Source: GCA-003244245 sp050699435 (GTDB taxonomy: Bacteria; Actinomycetota; Actinomycetes; Mycobacteriales; Pseudonocardiaceae). From it: 64,000 bases of DNA. Under the pieces are notes generated by a model. That model had not been told where the DNA came from, made no database searches, and saw nothing but the letters and a program-made list of their open reading frames with translations. The position numbers were made by a program, and so were the translations under genes. The stretch is taken from the NCBI GenBank assembly GCA_050699435.1, contig JBOHGM010000007.1, forward strand, positions 23,005 to 87,004, given 5' to 3'. Below, piece by piece: positions 35,450-44,948 of this stretch. Every line of letters begins with the position of its first letter. The stretch's first letter is position 1.

Positions 35450-36688
35450 ATGACCACCGAGTTCGCGAGTCCCCTCGATCCGATTCCCGCTCCTGACGAA
35501 GCGGCCGGGATGGCCGTAGGCGATGCAGTGCGTGCTGCTGAACGGCTGCTGACTGCGCGGCTCGGTGCACCGGTCCAGCTCGCCGATCCAGAGGATCTTG
35601 GTGGCAGCGGCCGGTCCACCGTGCTGCGTGTCCGGGTCGCCCGCACCCCGTTCACCCTGCCCAGAACGTTGGTCGTCAAGCACAATCCGGAACACACGCA
35701 CGTGGGCGGGGTGGATCCGTTCGTCCGGGAGGCGGCCAGCTGCCAGCTGTTCACCGCGCTACGCCGGGAAGACCGGCCGGGACCAGAGCTGATCGCCTGC
35801 GACACCGCTGCCCGGTTGCTGGTGCTGGAGGACCTGGGCCGCTCCGGTACGGTAGCGAGCCTGCTGCATTCGACCGGCTCCTGCACTGCATCCCGCGCCG
35901 AGCAGGTGTTGCTCGACTGGGCGCATGCACTGGGCCGGCTGCATGCCACCACTCGCGACCGCGAGCCGGATTTCGCCGCGCTGCTGCGCCGTCTCGGCGC
36001 ACCGCAGGTGAGGGATCCGTTCGCGGAGCACGGCCGGGCCGCTGTCGCCGGTCTGCCCGCACTTCTTGAGGCTGAACTGGGAGTGCACAGCCCACCCGAA
36101 GCGGTGACGGAGGCGCGCCGGGCGGCTGAGTTGTTCAACGGTCGGCCCTACCGTGCGTTCAGTCCGGCTGACCTCGGACCCGATAACGCCGTCGTCGGGC
36201 AGACCGTGCGTTTCATCGACTTCGAGGGCGGTGGTTTCCGCACCGCGCTGCTCGACGCCGCCCAGCTGTGTGCACCGCTTCCCTCTTCTCTGGATGCGTT
36301 GGCGTTCCCACCCGGCATGGCGGAGGCGATGGTGTCAGCCTGGCATGCCGAGGTGATCGGGACTTGGCCGGAGCTGACCGACCGGTCTTTGCTGGCTCGA
36401 CGGCTACTGGACGGGCAGCTGCTGTGGACCTGGTTGTGCACCTGGTGGTTGCTGCCGCTGCCGGGCCCGCGCACCCCGGCGACCGCTCTCCTGGCCCCGC
36501 AGGGCGACCCCGATGCGGTGTCCGACCGCGGCGCAGTATTGGTCGACCGATGGGAACGGCTGGCCGGTGCGGCAGATACGGTCGGGAACCCGGAGACCGC
36601 CAGGCACGCCGCACTGGTGGCTGAAGCACTTCGTCGCCGGTTCAGCGTCGTGGGCGACCCGCTCCTGCGGTACCCGGTCTTCCGCTGA
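35450..36688 (+). CDS. APH-like phosphotransferase
   Basis: 412 residues. Kinase-like fold of the aminoglycoside/choline phosphotransferase group: TLVVKHNPEH (ATP-binding Lys) near residue 73, LLVLEDLGRSG near residue 123, FSPADLGPDNAV in place of HGDxxxxN near residue 236, and VRFIDFEGGGF for the DFE metal site. The Brenner loop keeps Asp and Asn but lacks His. The substrate is unknown. TAGGGT (35436-35441) is nine bases upstream of the ATG and would give a leaderless or nearly leaderless mRNA. Confidence 0.8.
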   Translation: MTTEFASPLDPIPAPDEAAGMAVGDAVRAAERLLTARLGAPVQLADPEDLGGSGRSTVLRVRVARTPFTLPRTLVVKHNPEHTHVGGVDPFVREAASCQLFTALRREDRPGPELIACDTAARLLVLEDLGRSGTVASLLHSTGSCTASRAEQVLLDWAHALGRLHATTRDREPDFAALLRRLGAPQVRDPFAEHGRAAVAGLPALLEAELGVHSPPEAVTEARRAAELFNGRPYRAFSPADLGPDNAVVGQTVRFIDFEGGGFRTALLDAAQLCAPLPSSLDALAFPPGMAEAMVSAWHAEVIGTWPELTDRSLLARRLLDGQLLWTWLCTWWLLPLPGPRTPATALLAPQGDPDAVSDRGAVLVDRWERLAGAADTVGNPETARHAALVAEALRRRFSVVGDPLLRYPVFR

Positions 36689-36756
36689 CGGTCTTGCGCT
36701 GAACGGTCTTGTGCTGCGTGATCTGCTCGGTCGGCCGGTGGAGGTAGGTTCGCGGT

Positions 36757-38124
36757 GTGTCCGCTGACGACGCCCTGTTCGATGACGCGGGGCTGTTCGC
36801 TGCGCAGGCCGAGGATCGCGCCGAGCAGCGGTTGGCCACCTCCGCTCCGCTAGCGGCGCGAATGCGGCCGGTCACGCTGGAGGAGGTCGTCGGGCAGGAC
36901 CACCTGCTCGGGCCGGGCAGTCCGGTGCGCAGGCTGGTGGAGGGCGGCGGCGCGGCGTCAATGATCCTGTATGGCCCGCCGGGGACCGGGAAGACCACGC
37001 TGGCCCGGCTGGTCTCGCAGGCCATCGGCCGGCGTTTCGAGGCGATGTCGGCGCTGTCCTCCGGGGTCAAGGAGGTCCGCGCGGTGATCGACGGGGCGCG
37101 GCGGCGGCTGGGCCGGGAAGGGGGTGCGGCCACCGTCCTGTTCATCGACGAGGTGCACCGCTTCTCCCGCACCCAGCAGGACGCGCTGCTCGGGGCCGTG
37201 GAGGACCGGGTCGTCCTGCTGGTCGCCGCGACCACCGAGAACCCGTTCTTCTCCGTCGTGTCGCCGTTGCTGTCCCGCTCGCTGGTGCTGCAGTTGCACC
37301 CGTTGTCCGACGAGGACGTGCGCACGCTGGTGCGCCGGGCACTGAACGACCCGCGCGGCCTGGACGGCGCGCTGGCCCTGGACGCCGACGCCGAGGAGCA
37401 CCTGGTGCGGCTGGCCGCCGGCGACGCCCGCCGGGCGCTGACCGCGCTGGAGACCGCGGCCGAGGCGGTAGGCACCGGCGGCCGGGCGGTGGTCGATCTG
37501 GGCGCTGTCGAGTCCGCGGTGGACCGGGCCGCGGTCCGCTACGACCGGGCAGGCGACCAGCACTACGACGTGATCAGCGCGTACATCAAGGCGATCCGGG
37601 GCTCCGACGTGGACGCCGCGCTGCACTACCTGGCGCGGATGGTGGAGGCCGGGGAGGATCCCCGGTTCATCGCCCGGCGGCTGGTGGTGCACGCCAGCGA
37701 GGACATCGGGATGGCCGACCCGACCGCCCTGCAGACTGCGGTGGCCGCCGCCGATGCGGTGCAGTTCATCGGAATGCCCGAGGGTCGCCTCGCGCTGGCC
37801 CAGGCCACCGTGCACTTGGCCACCGCGCCCAAGTCGAACGCGGTGATCACCGCGATCGACGCCGCGCTGGCCGACGTCCGGGCGGGCGCCACCGGGCCAG
37901 TGCCTCCGCATCTGCGCGACGGGCACTACGCGGGCTCGACCCGGCTGGGTCACGCGCAGGGCTACCGGTACCCGCACGACGTCCCCGAGGGGGTGCTGGC
38001 CCAGCAGTACCCCCCGGACGAGCTGGTCGGACGCGACTACTTCGAGCCAAACGGGCACGGTGCGGAACGCGAACTCGCCGAGCGGGTACCCAAGCTACGC
38101 AGGATCATCCGCGGTCAGGACTGA
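36757..38124 (+). CDS. rarA: replication-associated recombination protein A (AAA+ ATPase)
   Basis: 455 residues, MgsA/WHIP family. Walker A GPPGTGKTTLA near residue 73, Walker B LFIDEVHRFS near residue 128, sensor ATTENPFFSV near residue 158, and C-terminal tetramerisation domain with HYDVISAYIKAIRGSDVDAAL. It acts at stalled replication forks. TAGGTT six bases before the GTG suggests a leaderless transcript. In mycobacteria this is Rv2559c, between aspS and alaS; here it marks the last conserved gene before a 10-kb variable stretch. Confidence 0.95.
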   Translation: MSADDALFDDAGLFAAQAEDRAEQRLATSAPLAARMRPVTLEEVVGQDHLLGPGSPVRRLVEGGGAASMILYGPPGTGKTTLARLVSQAIGRRFEAMSALSSGVKEVRAVIDGARRRLGREGGAATVLFIDEVHRFSRTQQDALLGAVEDRVVLLVAATTENPFFSVVSPLLSRSLVLQLHPLSDEDVRTLVRRALNDPRGLDGALALDADAEEHLVRLAAGDARRALTALETAAEAVGTGGRAVVDLGAVESAVDRAAVRYDRAGDQHYDVISAYIKAIRGSDVDAALHYLARMVEAGEDPRFIARRLVVHASEDIGMADPTALQTAVAAADAVQFIGMPEGRLALAQATVHLATAPKSNAVITAIDAALADVRAGATGPVPPHLRDGHYAGSTRLGHAQGYRYPHDVPEGVLAQQYPPDELVGRDYFEPNGHGAERELAERVPKLRRIIRGQD

Positions 38125-38389
38125 GTCTCCATCGCGAAGCGGGTGCTTCGGACGTCATCAACGGTTCGAGCCGGTAGCATGCGGCGCCCTACGGCGGTCC
38201 GCCACGTTTGGATCAGCCGTCGTTTGCCCTGCTCTCTCCGCTCACCAAGTCGAGCACGGCTCCAAGCAGGTCGGGATTCATTGTGTTGACCTCATGCTGG
38301 CGCAAAGATCAAGTCTGGTACCGTGCGATTATGCTGACCGAAGCCGAGTGCACCAGCTGGAAGTACGAGGTTGTGGCAGGAGACAGTCG

Positions 38390-38836
38390 ATGAAGGCGAC
38401 CGAAGCCAGGCTGCTGGAGTTCCTCAGGAAGTCGCCTCAGCTCATCATCCCGATCTACCAGCGCACCTATTCCTGGACCGAGAGCGAGTGCCGCCAGATC
38501 TGGGACGACATCCTGCGCACCGGTCGCAACGACACCGTCTCCGCGCACTTCGTCGGCTCCATCGTCTACATCGAGAAGAGCCTGTATCAAGTCTCCACAC
38601 AATCACCGCTGCTCGTCATCGACGGCCAGCAGCGGCTGACCACGGTCTCGCTGATTCTCGAAAGTCTCGCGCTGGTACAGCAGAAGCCCTTGCCTGCTGA
38701 GCACTCGCTGCGGCTGAAGGAGAACTTCCAGTTCTTCGAGGCTGAGGTGAAGAAGCTAAGCACGGATCTCACCGCGCTGTGCCAGGGCCTAGCCTACCTG
38801 GAGACCGATAATCGACTCCTGGCCGGAGCTGGATAG
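38390..38836 (+). pseudogene. DUF262 (GmrSD-type) restriction protein, N-terminal fragment
   Basis: 148 residues. PIYQRTYSW near residue 21 and LVIDGQQRLTT near residue 76 are the hallmark DUF262/GmrS motifs, the latter the nucleotide-binding DGQQR. GmrSD type IV restriction enzymes that cut modified DNA run to about 600 residues; this frame ends soon after the DUF262 core, with no DUF1524 nuclease part following. CAGGAGA precedes the ATG, so a short protein may still be made. The 265 bases between rarA and this start hold no gene. Confidence 0.7.
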
Positions 38837-38852
38837 TATCTCGTCGTGCGTA

Positions 38853-39251
38853 TCAACGTTGGACCGGGTTGATCTCCAGTTCGAAGTCGGCCGCACGGAA
38901 CGTCACCACGAAGTAGCGGAAGAAGGAGATCTGGCCGAGCAGACCCCAACCGTGCGGCCAGGGATCGCAGAAACCAACCTCAGCCTCCCAACTGTGCTCG
39001 CCGATGGTCAGCAGCGTCGGCACCATTCGCGCCTTTGGTGCCGGCGCCGGCCACGCTGAGTGCCTTCGCCGGTGCTTCCGCGCAGTCAATCCCGGCCAGA
39101 TCGGCAACCCAGCCGGGCAGCAGTGTATTCATCGCTCCGCTGTCGACGAGGCACGGCATCAACACCTCACCCATGGTTCCTACGACGACATCGAGCACCG
39201 GCCGCGGCCAGCCGTCCGGGATGTGCGGTAGTCGACGAAGGGGAAGATCAC
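38853..39251 (-). pseudogene. retropepsin-like aspartic protease, two frameshifts
   Basis: Three reading frames together give one protein. It starts at GTG 39251 with VIFPFVDYR, shifts near 39225 into DGWPRPVLDVVVG and the active-site LVDSGAMNTLLP, then shifts near 39030 into MVPTLLTIGEHSWEAEV and LLGQISFFRYF, ending INPVQR. The DSGA motif and the LLGxxxFF C-terminal block are those of bacterial retropepsin-like proteases, which work as dimers of about 130 residues. The start overlaps the stop of the DUF5678-type gene, as in intact pairs. As sequenced it cannot be translated whole. Confidence 0.7.
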
Positions 39252-39700
39252 GGGTGGGACAGCATCGAGCCGGCTTCTTCGGGGGTTGCAGGCACTTGCC
39301 AGACTCGCGCGCGCAGCCCGTTCTTACGCAGCCACCGCACCACGTCGTAGGGCGAGTCAGCCTCGTAGAGCACTTCGAGGCCGTCCTGGGCGATCCAACG
39401 CCCGATGTACGGTTCCAGGGCTGCCGCCTCGGCTCCCTGGTGCGGCCATGTGCTCGTCTCGCCGTCCCGAGGAGTCGGTACATCTCCCAGGCGGTGTACG
39501 CCGAACCCGAGCCGCCGCAGGATCGACCGGGCCTGGTGGGTGGTGAAGTCGCCGCGGTCGAGCCCCGTCACCGTCGCAAGTACCTGCTTCGGCGGGTAAC
39601 GGCGTCGGCCGATCACCACGTAGTGCTCGCGGATGGGTTCTGGGTCTAGACCAGCGATATCTGGCCGACAGCCGTGGGTTGAGACGGTCGATTGCCTCAC
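39248..39700 (-). CDS. DUF5678-like protein with N-terminal DNA-binding-like domain
   Basis: Up to 150 residues. The N-terminal part REHYVVIGRRRYPPKQVLA and THQARSILRRLGF is a small basic helical domain seen beside restriction-type genes. The C-terminal part LEPYIGRWIAQDGLEVLYEADS resembles DUF5678, often encoded just before a retropepsin-like protease, as here. The stop overlaps the protease start (GTGA). The GTG at 39700 lies inside the gene upstream in another frame, so the true start is probably lost or lies nearer 39,660. Function unknown. Confidence 0.55.
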   Translation of the reverse strand: MRQSTVSTHGCRPDIAGLDPEPIREHYVVIGRRRYPPKQVLATVTGLDRGDFTTHQARSILRRLGFGVHRLGDVPTPRDGETSTWPHQGAEAAALEPYIGRWIAQDGLEVLYEADSPYDVVRWLRKNGLRARVWQVPATPEEAGSMLSHP

Positions 39701-40469
39701 CGGTGAACGGCATATCGGTCCTGCCGTACCCGCCAGCCACCCGGCCCTCGTCGTTGGTCATCACCAGGTCGGCGAACAACCGGTCGAACACCTCGTCGTC
39801 GACGACGGCCACGGTGAGTTGGACCGCGCCCAATTCCAGTGGTTCGAGCACCAGACCGTAATGCCAGACTCGGAACCCGCCCTCGTCCCGTGCTCGTTCG
39901 AACATCCGGAATGGCTCCTCCTCGGCATAGTCGATCGACCGGGAGTCGGACCCGTCGTGTTCGGGATTGCCGAGGAACTCCTCGGAAAACTCGCGCATGA
40001 TGTTTCGCCACAGACAGAAGTCGTTGTGCACGTCGGCCGGGTCCGCTGAGGACGGCTGGAACTCTCCGGCTGGCATCACGTGGCACAGACCGCCGCCATC
40101 GGCCACCTTCCCGCCGTCCCGCTCGTGCAGCACGAATCGGTGCATGCCGCTGCGGTCCCGCCGAATGGTCAGGGTGCTGATACCGGGAGACATCAGCAGT
40201 CGTTCGGGGTCGAACGGGTCACCGAGCGCCACCCGCAACGGCAGCGCATCCCATCCGGGCACCGAACCGCCCGAGCCCAGCCAGGACGCCTTGAACTCGT
40301 GCGCGAACACCTGCTTGACGTCGAACACCTCGAAGAACGTCGTGGTTGCGAAGGTCAGCGCCAACCCGCCGCGGGCAAAGGTCTCGGCGTGCTGGGCGAA
40401 CTCCTCGAAGGTCATGCATCGCTCCCGGATGCGCTGTTCGAGCAGCGTCCGGGCCGGACGGTCGACCAC
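39357..40469 (-). CDS. hypothetical regulator-like protein, probably chimeric
   Basis: 370 residues as an open frame. Residues 1-30 (RTLLEQRIRERCMTFEEF) resemble the start of actinobacterial HTH proteins, but the HTH does not continue. Residues 90-250 (HRFVLHERDGGKVADGGGL, NIMREFSEEFLG) match a conserved actinobacterial domain found C-terminal to XRE-type HTHs. After about residue 265 the frame runs antiphase through the DUF5678-like gene, giving an Arg/Pro-rich tail that looks non-coding. I infer an internal deletion near residue 30 and loss of the natural stop. Real coding content is about 39,680-40,469. Confidence 0.5.
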   Translation of the reverse strand: MVDRPARTLLEQRIRERCMTFEEFAQHAETFARGGLALTFATTTFFEVFDVKQVFAHEFKASWLGSGGSVPGWDALPLRVALGDPFDPERLLMSPGISTLTIRRDRSGMHRFVLHERDGGKVADGGGLCHVMPAGEFQPSSADPADVHNDFCLWRNIMREFSEEFLGNPEHDGSDSRSIDYAEEEPFRMFERARDEGGFRVWHYGLVLEPLELGAVQLTVAVVDDEVFDRLFADLVMTNDEGRVAGGYGRTDMPFTGEAIDRLNPRLSARYRWSRPRTHPRALRGDRPTPLPAEAGTCDGDGARPRRLHHPPGPVDPAAARVRRTPPGRCTDSSGRRDEHMAAPGSRGGSPGTVHRALDRPGRPRSALRG

Positions 40470-40535
40470 TCCGGGCTCACCTCCCCCGCACGGAGTCGCG
40501 GTGACGTGCTGATGACATGCACGTGGTATGAGTCT

Positions 40536-41682
40536 TCATGGCGAAGCCTGCCACAGCGCGCTAAGTGGCATGGCTCGCAGGCGAGGGCCGAAGGGCAGTG
40601 TCTGGTCGCCGGTGTACAGGACAATGCCGACCACGAAGTCGTTGCCCAGTCGCTCGGCGAGGTGGCGAAGTCCCCGAAAGTCCTCAGCGCGGACCGTCGA
40701 TGCTGCTTTGACCTCCACGCCGACGACGTGGCCCCGACGGTTCTCCAGAACCGCGTCGACCTCGGTCTTGTCCCGAGTGCGGTAATGGAACAGCTCCACC
40801 CGCTCATCTGACCACGTGAGCTGACGTGCCAACTCCATGAGCACGAAACCTTCCAATAGCGGTCCGAACGGAGCGCCGGGGCGCAGCAGTTGGTCCGGTT
40901 CGGCGGCGAGGAGGTTCGCCGCCACACCGGAATCGACCATGGCGACCTTGGGCGTACCGATCGTGCGGGTACTCAGGACCGGATCGCGCGGCGAGGAGCC
41001 TGATCAATGCTCGCATCTCGCCGGTCCGCTCGATCTCCGATAGGTGGCTCACGTCGCGGCTTATCAGGTCCGCGACGTAGGAATCGAGGAAGCGTTCGCG
41101 TCGACGTGGCTGTGTTCGTGCGACTGCTTCCGGGAAGCCGCCGCGCACGACGCGCTGGGCGTATTCGGCGCGCTGCAGGGGAGAATCGACGTGCAGGTCA
41201 GGTCCACGACTGAACACGGCATCGACGAAACCATCCGGTGAGCCGTCTATTTCTCCCTGCGAGAACGGCCAGAGTTCGATGGTCTCCATCCGGCCGGGCA
41301 ACGCATCAGGTAGCGTTCGCAGCCCCAGCACACGGGCCGAACCGGTCAGCAGAAAGTGACCCGGCCGCGGGTCCCTGTCCACACTTTCCTTGATGGCGAG
41401 CAAGAGTTCCGGGACACGCTGGATCTCGTCGATGACCATCGGCGTCGGCAGATCGATGAAGCCGGTGGGATCCTCCTCGGCGGCTTGCCGGGTGACAGCT
41501 CGGTCGAGGGTCCGCCACTCGGCGCCGCGCGCAGCGCTCACCAGCTGAACCAGGGTGCTCTTCCCGCATTGCCGCGCACCGTTGATGAGAACGACCCGGG
41601 TGTCCCGCAATGCCTCGTTGACCGCCCGCTCTGCGCGTCGCGGTAGCAGCCTGCCCAGCGGAGGCTCCGGAACAGACGTCAC
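40536..41682 (-). pseudogene. AAA ATPase with DUF4143, internal deletion and frameshift
   Basis: The first part starts at GTG 41682 with Walker A NGARQCGKSTL and MVIDEIQRVP, running to LIRLLAARSG near 40,985. There the frame changes to VLSTRTIGTPKVAMVDSGVAANLL and continues through the PD-(D/E)XK-like DUF4143 domain (TEVDAVLENRRG, VGVEVKA) to 40536. Relatives have 35-45 more residues at the break, the winged-helix linker, so a small deletion also shifted the frame. Such ATPases have unknown function and are common in islands. A second broken relative is at 63478. Confidence 0.8.
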
Positions 41683-41715
41683 GTGCCAAGCATGCCACGT
41701 AGCATGATCGACGCC

Positions 41716-41807
41716 TAATCTGCCGCCCATGACGTGCGCATCCTGCCGCTGCTGTGCTGCGTAATCTGCCGTCTGGTTGCTGCGCATCCTGCCGCTGCCT
41801 GGCCGGA
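41716..41807 (+). repeat. degenerate 46-bp tandem duplication
   Basis: Two adjacent 46-base copies begin TAATCTGCCG (41716 and 41762) and share TGCGCATCCTGCCGCTGC (41735 and 41781). The remaining bases diverge. It lies between the broken ATPase and the siderophore operon, where I see no gene. Confidence 0.5.
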
Positions 41808-41855
41808 TGTCTACGACAAGATCACGCCAGCTGGGGCGGTCGCGTCACAGGTCCA

Positions 41856-43619
41856 TCAGTGCTGGTGCAGGGGGTTCGGGACGCGGCCGTGCACCGCAGC
41901 GTGCGGGCGTTCCGGGCGGTCGCGGTATCCGTCGAGCAGCAGCCGGTTGCGGTTCAGGCACAGCCGCTGCAGGTCCGGCGCCAGCAGGTCGAACAAGGTG
42001 AAGCGCTCGGTGAGCTCGGGGAAGCGTTTCTGGTAGGCCAGGATCTCGTCGCGAACCAGTGACCAGAACTCGGTCTCGGCTACGCCCAGATGCATGTCGA
42101 ACAGATCGCCCAGATACCGGAAGTGCCCGACGAACAGACCGCTCTGGATGAACTGGCAGAGCATCTCCGGCGGCTCGGTGAGCAACACCTCGGCAACGTC
42201 CGGGGGTATGTCAGTCAGTTCCGGCAGCGGTGCATCGGACACGTTGACGTCGTCGACGAAGTCTTTCACCGCGAGCCGGGCAGGCACGTAGTCGGCGTCG
42301 AAGACGACGATGGTGTTCTCGCCGTGCGGGGAGAACACCACGCCGTAGCGGTACAGGAAGTGCAGCAGCGGCGGCAGCAGCGCCCCGACCAGGCGCTGCA
42401 GCCACTCCCGGGGTGCCAGGCCGGACCGGGCGACCAACTCGGCCACCAGTGGCCGGCCTGCACAGTCGATCTGCAGCAGGCAAGCCAGCGTGCGGGCGTG
42501 CTCCGACCGGTCCAGCTTGGTGAAGATTGACTCCCGCCAGATCGCCCCGAGCAGCTCCAGGTACTGGTACGGCACGCCAGGGATCCGTTCCAGCACCGGG
42601 TGGTTCACCGTGACCGAGGCGACCTCGCCCAGCAGCACCACCCGGGTCTCGTCACGCAGGAAGGCGTCCTGAGCGGCCAGCCCCAGGATCCAGGACGTCA
42701 CCGCGGGCGCGGCCAGCGTGCGCTCGGTGGGCAGGCCGCGCCACACCAGGGTGTTGAGGATCGACATCGGCAGCTTGACGTGTCGCCGCCCAGGAGTGTC
42801 GATATTGCTGAACGTGCGAACCGACTGCTGCGCCAGATACCGGTCCGGGCCGTCGCCGAGCGGCACGATCCGGCCGGCGGCGACCTCAGCGGCGAATACC
42901 GGCACCACGATCTCGTCCCATTGCCAGGGGTGCACCGGCAGCCAGTGGAACTCCGCGGGGTCCGCGAGAGCCCCGAACCGTTCCGTGGTGGCGTCGTCCA
43001 GCTCCTCGGCGAGCAGCCGCCCCGCGTCGAGCCCTTCGACACCGCGGTAGCGGGCGAGGCTGTGGTGCACCGCCATCCACGGCAACCGCAGCGGACGCCG
43101 CGCCTCCGGCACGTACCGCGCGGCGTCGGAGGCGGAGAAGCCCAGCCGTCCCTTGTTCGGGATCAGCCAGGGATGCCCGGTCTGGTGGCCTTCCAGCTCC
43201 GCGTAGGGCAGATCAGCCAGCTCGGCGGCGGTGCGCTGGTCGGCGAGCAGGCGGGTGTCCGCGGCCAGCGTCGCGGAGAGCTCGCGGACCAGGTGCCCGG
43301 CGGTGTCACCGGAGAGGCCCAGCTTTTCCTGGGCGTCCAGCACGAACTGCAACGGATCGGTGCCCGCTGCCTGCCGCCCGTCCGCCGTGTGTCGCAGCAC
43401 GGAGGACGGCTCCACCCGCCAGGCACCGAAGGCGCCGCGGCGGGCAGCGAACGTGTAGCCGACGCCGCCGCCGACGTCGACCCGGTAGTCGTTGTCCCCG
43501 ACGGCAACCGGGTCGAGCAGCTGCTCGTAGCTCAGCTCAGCGAGCATCTTGGCCATCAGGTCGCGTCCGGCGCGCCGCCAGGCGGACGCCGTGAGCTCAG
43601 CGGGCAGGGACAGGGACAT
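41856..43619 (-). CDS. NIS siderophore synthetase, IucC/RhbF/DesD type
   Basis: 587 residues, IucA/IucC superfamily. GHQTGHPWLIPNKGRLGFS near residue 142 is the ATP-binding block, HPWQWDEIV near residue 235, and SPHGENTIVVF near residue 435 is the conserved metal and nucleotide loop; the FhuF-like C-terminal domain follows. It joins a carboxylate to an amine or hydroxylamine by an adenylate. As the last gene of the operon it fits the second condensation, like RhbF. A 30-base gap separates it from the monooxygenase gene. Confidence 0.92.
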   Translation of the reverse strand: MSLSLPAELTASAWRRAGRDLMAKMLAELSYEQLLDPVAVGDNDYRVDVGGGVGYTFAARRGAFGAWRVEPSSVLRHTADGRQAAGTDPLQFVLDAQEKLGLSGDTAGHLVRELSATLAADTRLLADQRTAAELADLPYAELEGHQTGHPWLIPNKGRLGFSASDAARYVPEARRPLRLPWMAVHHSLARYRGVEGLDAGRLLAEELDDATTERFGALADPAEFHWLPVHPWQWDEIVVPVFAAEVAAGRIVPLGDGPDRYLAQQSVRTFSNIDTPGRRHVKLPMSILNTLVWRGLPTERTLAAPAVTSWILGLAAQDAFLRDETRVVLLGEVASVTVNHPVLERIPGVPYQYLELLGAIWRESIFTKLDRSEHARTLACLLQIDCAGRPLVAELVARSGLAPREWLQRLVGALLPPLLHFLYRYGVVFSPHGENTIVVFDADYVPARLAVKDFVDDVNVSDAPLPELTDIPPDVAEVLLTEPPEMLCQFIQSGLFVGHFRYLGDLFDMHLGVAETEFWSLVRDEILAYQKRFPELTERFTLFDLLAPDLQRLCLNRNRLLLDGYRDRPERPHAAVHGRVPNPLHQH

Positions 43620-43649
43620 TCGTCACCTCCGGGGACGTGGACGCCCGAA

Positions 43650-44948
43650 TCACGGGACACCGAAAGTCGTGTAGGCGGTGCGGGCCGGCAGCGGGTACAC
43701 CGGACGTGCAGTGACGGCGTTGAGAATCACCGCTGCCCGGTACGCCCCGAGCCCCAGGTCGGGGGCTCCGACCCCGTGGGTGTGCGCCTCGGCATTCTGC
43801 ACGTACAGCCCCGCGGGTACCCCCTGGTCGAGTGCCACCCGGTACTGCTCGTCGACCTGGTAGCGGCCTTGCTCGTCCAGGTCGAGCAGCCCGGCCAGGG
43901 GTTGCAGGCACTCCGGCTGACGGGGCGCGTATCCGGTGGCGAGCACCACCCGGTCGGTCTGCACGGTGAACTCGCGGCCCTCCATGGTGTGCCTGCAGGA
44001 CAGTTCCACGCCGTCACCTCCATGTACGGCTGAGGTCACCGCGACGTCGGGAGTGATCGTCACATCCGGCTGGACCCCGCCGATGCCGCGCTCGTAGAGC
44101 AGGTCGTGGATGTCGGCGATCGTGTCTGCGCTGATCGCCTTGTACAGCTGCCACTGGGACGCCACCAGCGCGTCCCGGGTGGCCGCCGGGAGCCCGCGGA
44201 AGTACCGCGTGTAGTCCGGGGTGAAGTGCTCCAGGCCCAGCTTCGAGTACTCCATCGGAGCGAACGCGGGGGAGCGGGTGAGCCAGCGCAGCCGCCACCC
44301 GGTCTCGGTCTGCCGTCGCAGCAGGTCGACGAAAACCTCGGCGCCGGACTGGCCCGACCCGATCACCGTGATGTCGCGCGCCTCGTACAACGACTCGGCA
44401 GCGTCGAGGTAGTCAGCGGAGTGGAAGACCTCTTTGCCGAGCAGCGCGCGCAGCGGTTCGGGCACCACCGGTTCGGTCCCGACTCCGAGCACCACGTTGC
44501 GCGCCCGCAGCCCGGCGGGATGCGCAGCGTCGGTCTCCACGACGAACACCTTGTCCGCCGGGTCGAAGCGCACCGCCCGGACCCGGGTGCCGAACCGGCA
44601 GGACGGCAGGGCGTCGGCGACCCAGCGGCAGTAGTGGTCGTACTCGCGGCGCGGCACGTGGAACCGCTCGGCGAAGTAGAACGGGAACAGCCGGTCGTGC
44701 GCCCGCAGATAGGACAGGAACGACCATCTGCTCGTCGGGTCCACCAGCGTCACCAGATCGGCCAGGAACGGCACCTGCAGCGTGGTGCCCTCGATGAGCA
44801 TCCCGGGGTGCCAGGAGAACCCGGGCTTGGCGTCGAGGAACACCGCGGAGGTGCCGGGCACCGCGTCGGCGAGGGCGGCCAGCGCCAGGTTGAACGGTCC
44901 AATACCGACTCCGACGATGTCGTGGACCTCCGGCGCGGGGCTGCTCAC
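43650..44948 (-). CDS. diamine N-hydroxylase (SidA/IucD/RhbE-type flavin monooxygenase)
   Basis: 432 residues. FAD motif GVGIGPFNLALAAL near residue 12, the substrate block WHPGMLIEGTTLQVPFL near residue 45, NADPH motif VIGSGQSGAEVF near residue 202 and the C-terminal LATGYAPRQPE. It hydroxylates the terminal amine of cadaverine, diaminopropane or a related diamine, giving the hydroxamate precursor. GTG 44948 overlaps the acetyltransferase stop (GTGA); the open frame to 45161 is a shadow. Confidence 0.93.
   Translation of the reverse strand: MSSPAPEVHDIVGVGIGPFNLALAALADAVPGTSAVFLDAKPGFSWHPGMLIEGTTLQVPFLADLVTLVDPTSRWSFLSYLRAHDRLFPFYFAERFHVPRREYDHYCRWVADALPSCRFGTRVRAVRFDPADKVFVVETDAAHPAGLRARNVVLGVGTEPVVPEPLRALLGKEVFHSADYLDAAESLYEARDITVIGSGQSGAEVFVDLLRRQTETGWRLRWLTRSPAFAPMEYSKLGLEHFTPDYTRYFRGLPAATRDALVASQWQLYKAISADTIADIHDLLYERGIGGVQPDVTITPDVAVTSAVHGGDGVELSCRHTMEGREFTVQTDRVVLATGYAPRQPECLQPLAGLLDLDEQGRYQVDEQYRVALDQGVPAGLYVQNAEAHTHGVGAPDLGLGAYRAAVILNAVTARPVYPLPARTAYTTFGVP

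Noticed and set aside
36689..36756. SOS box before rarA
   Set aside because: No TCGAAC-N4-GTTCGA-like sequence is present in the gap, although RarA acts in DNA repair.
38155..38180. tRNA T-arm-like GGTTCGAGCC after rarA, possible att site
   Set aside because: No acceptor, D or anticodon stems can be drawn around it, and the bases do not repeat at another junction in the window.
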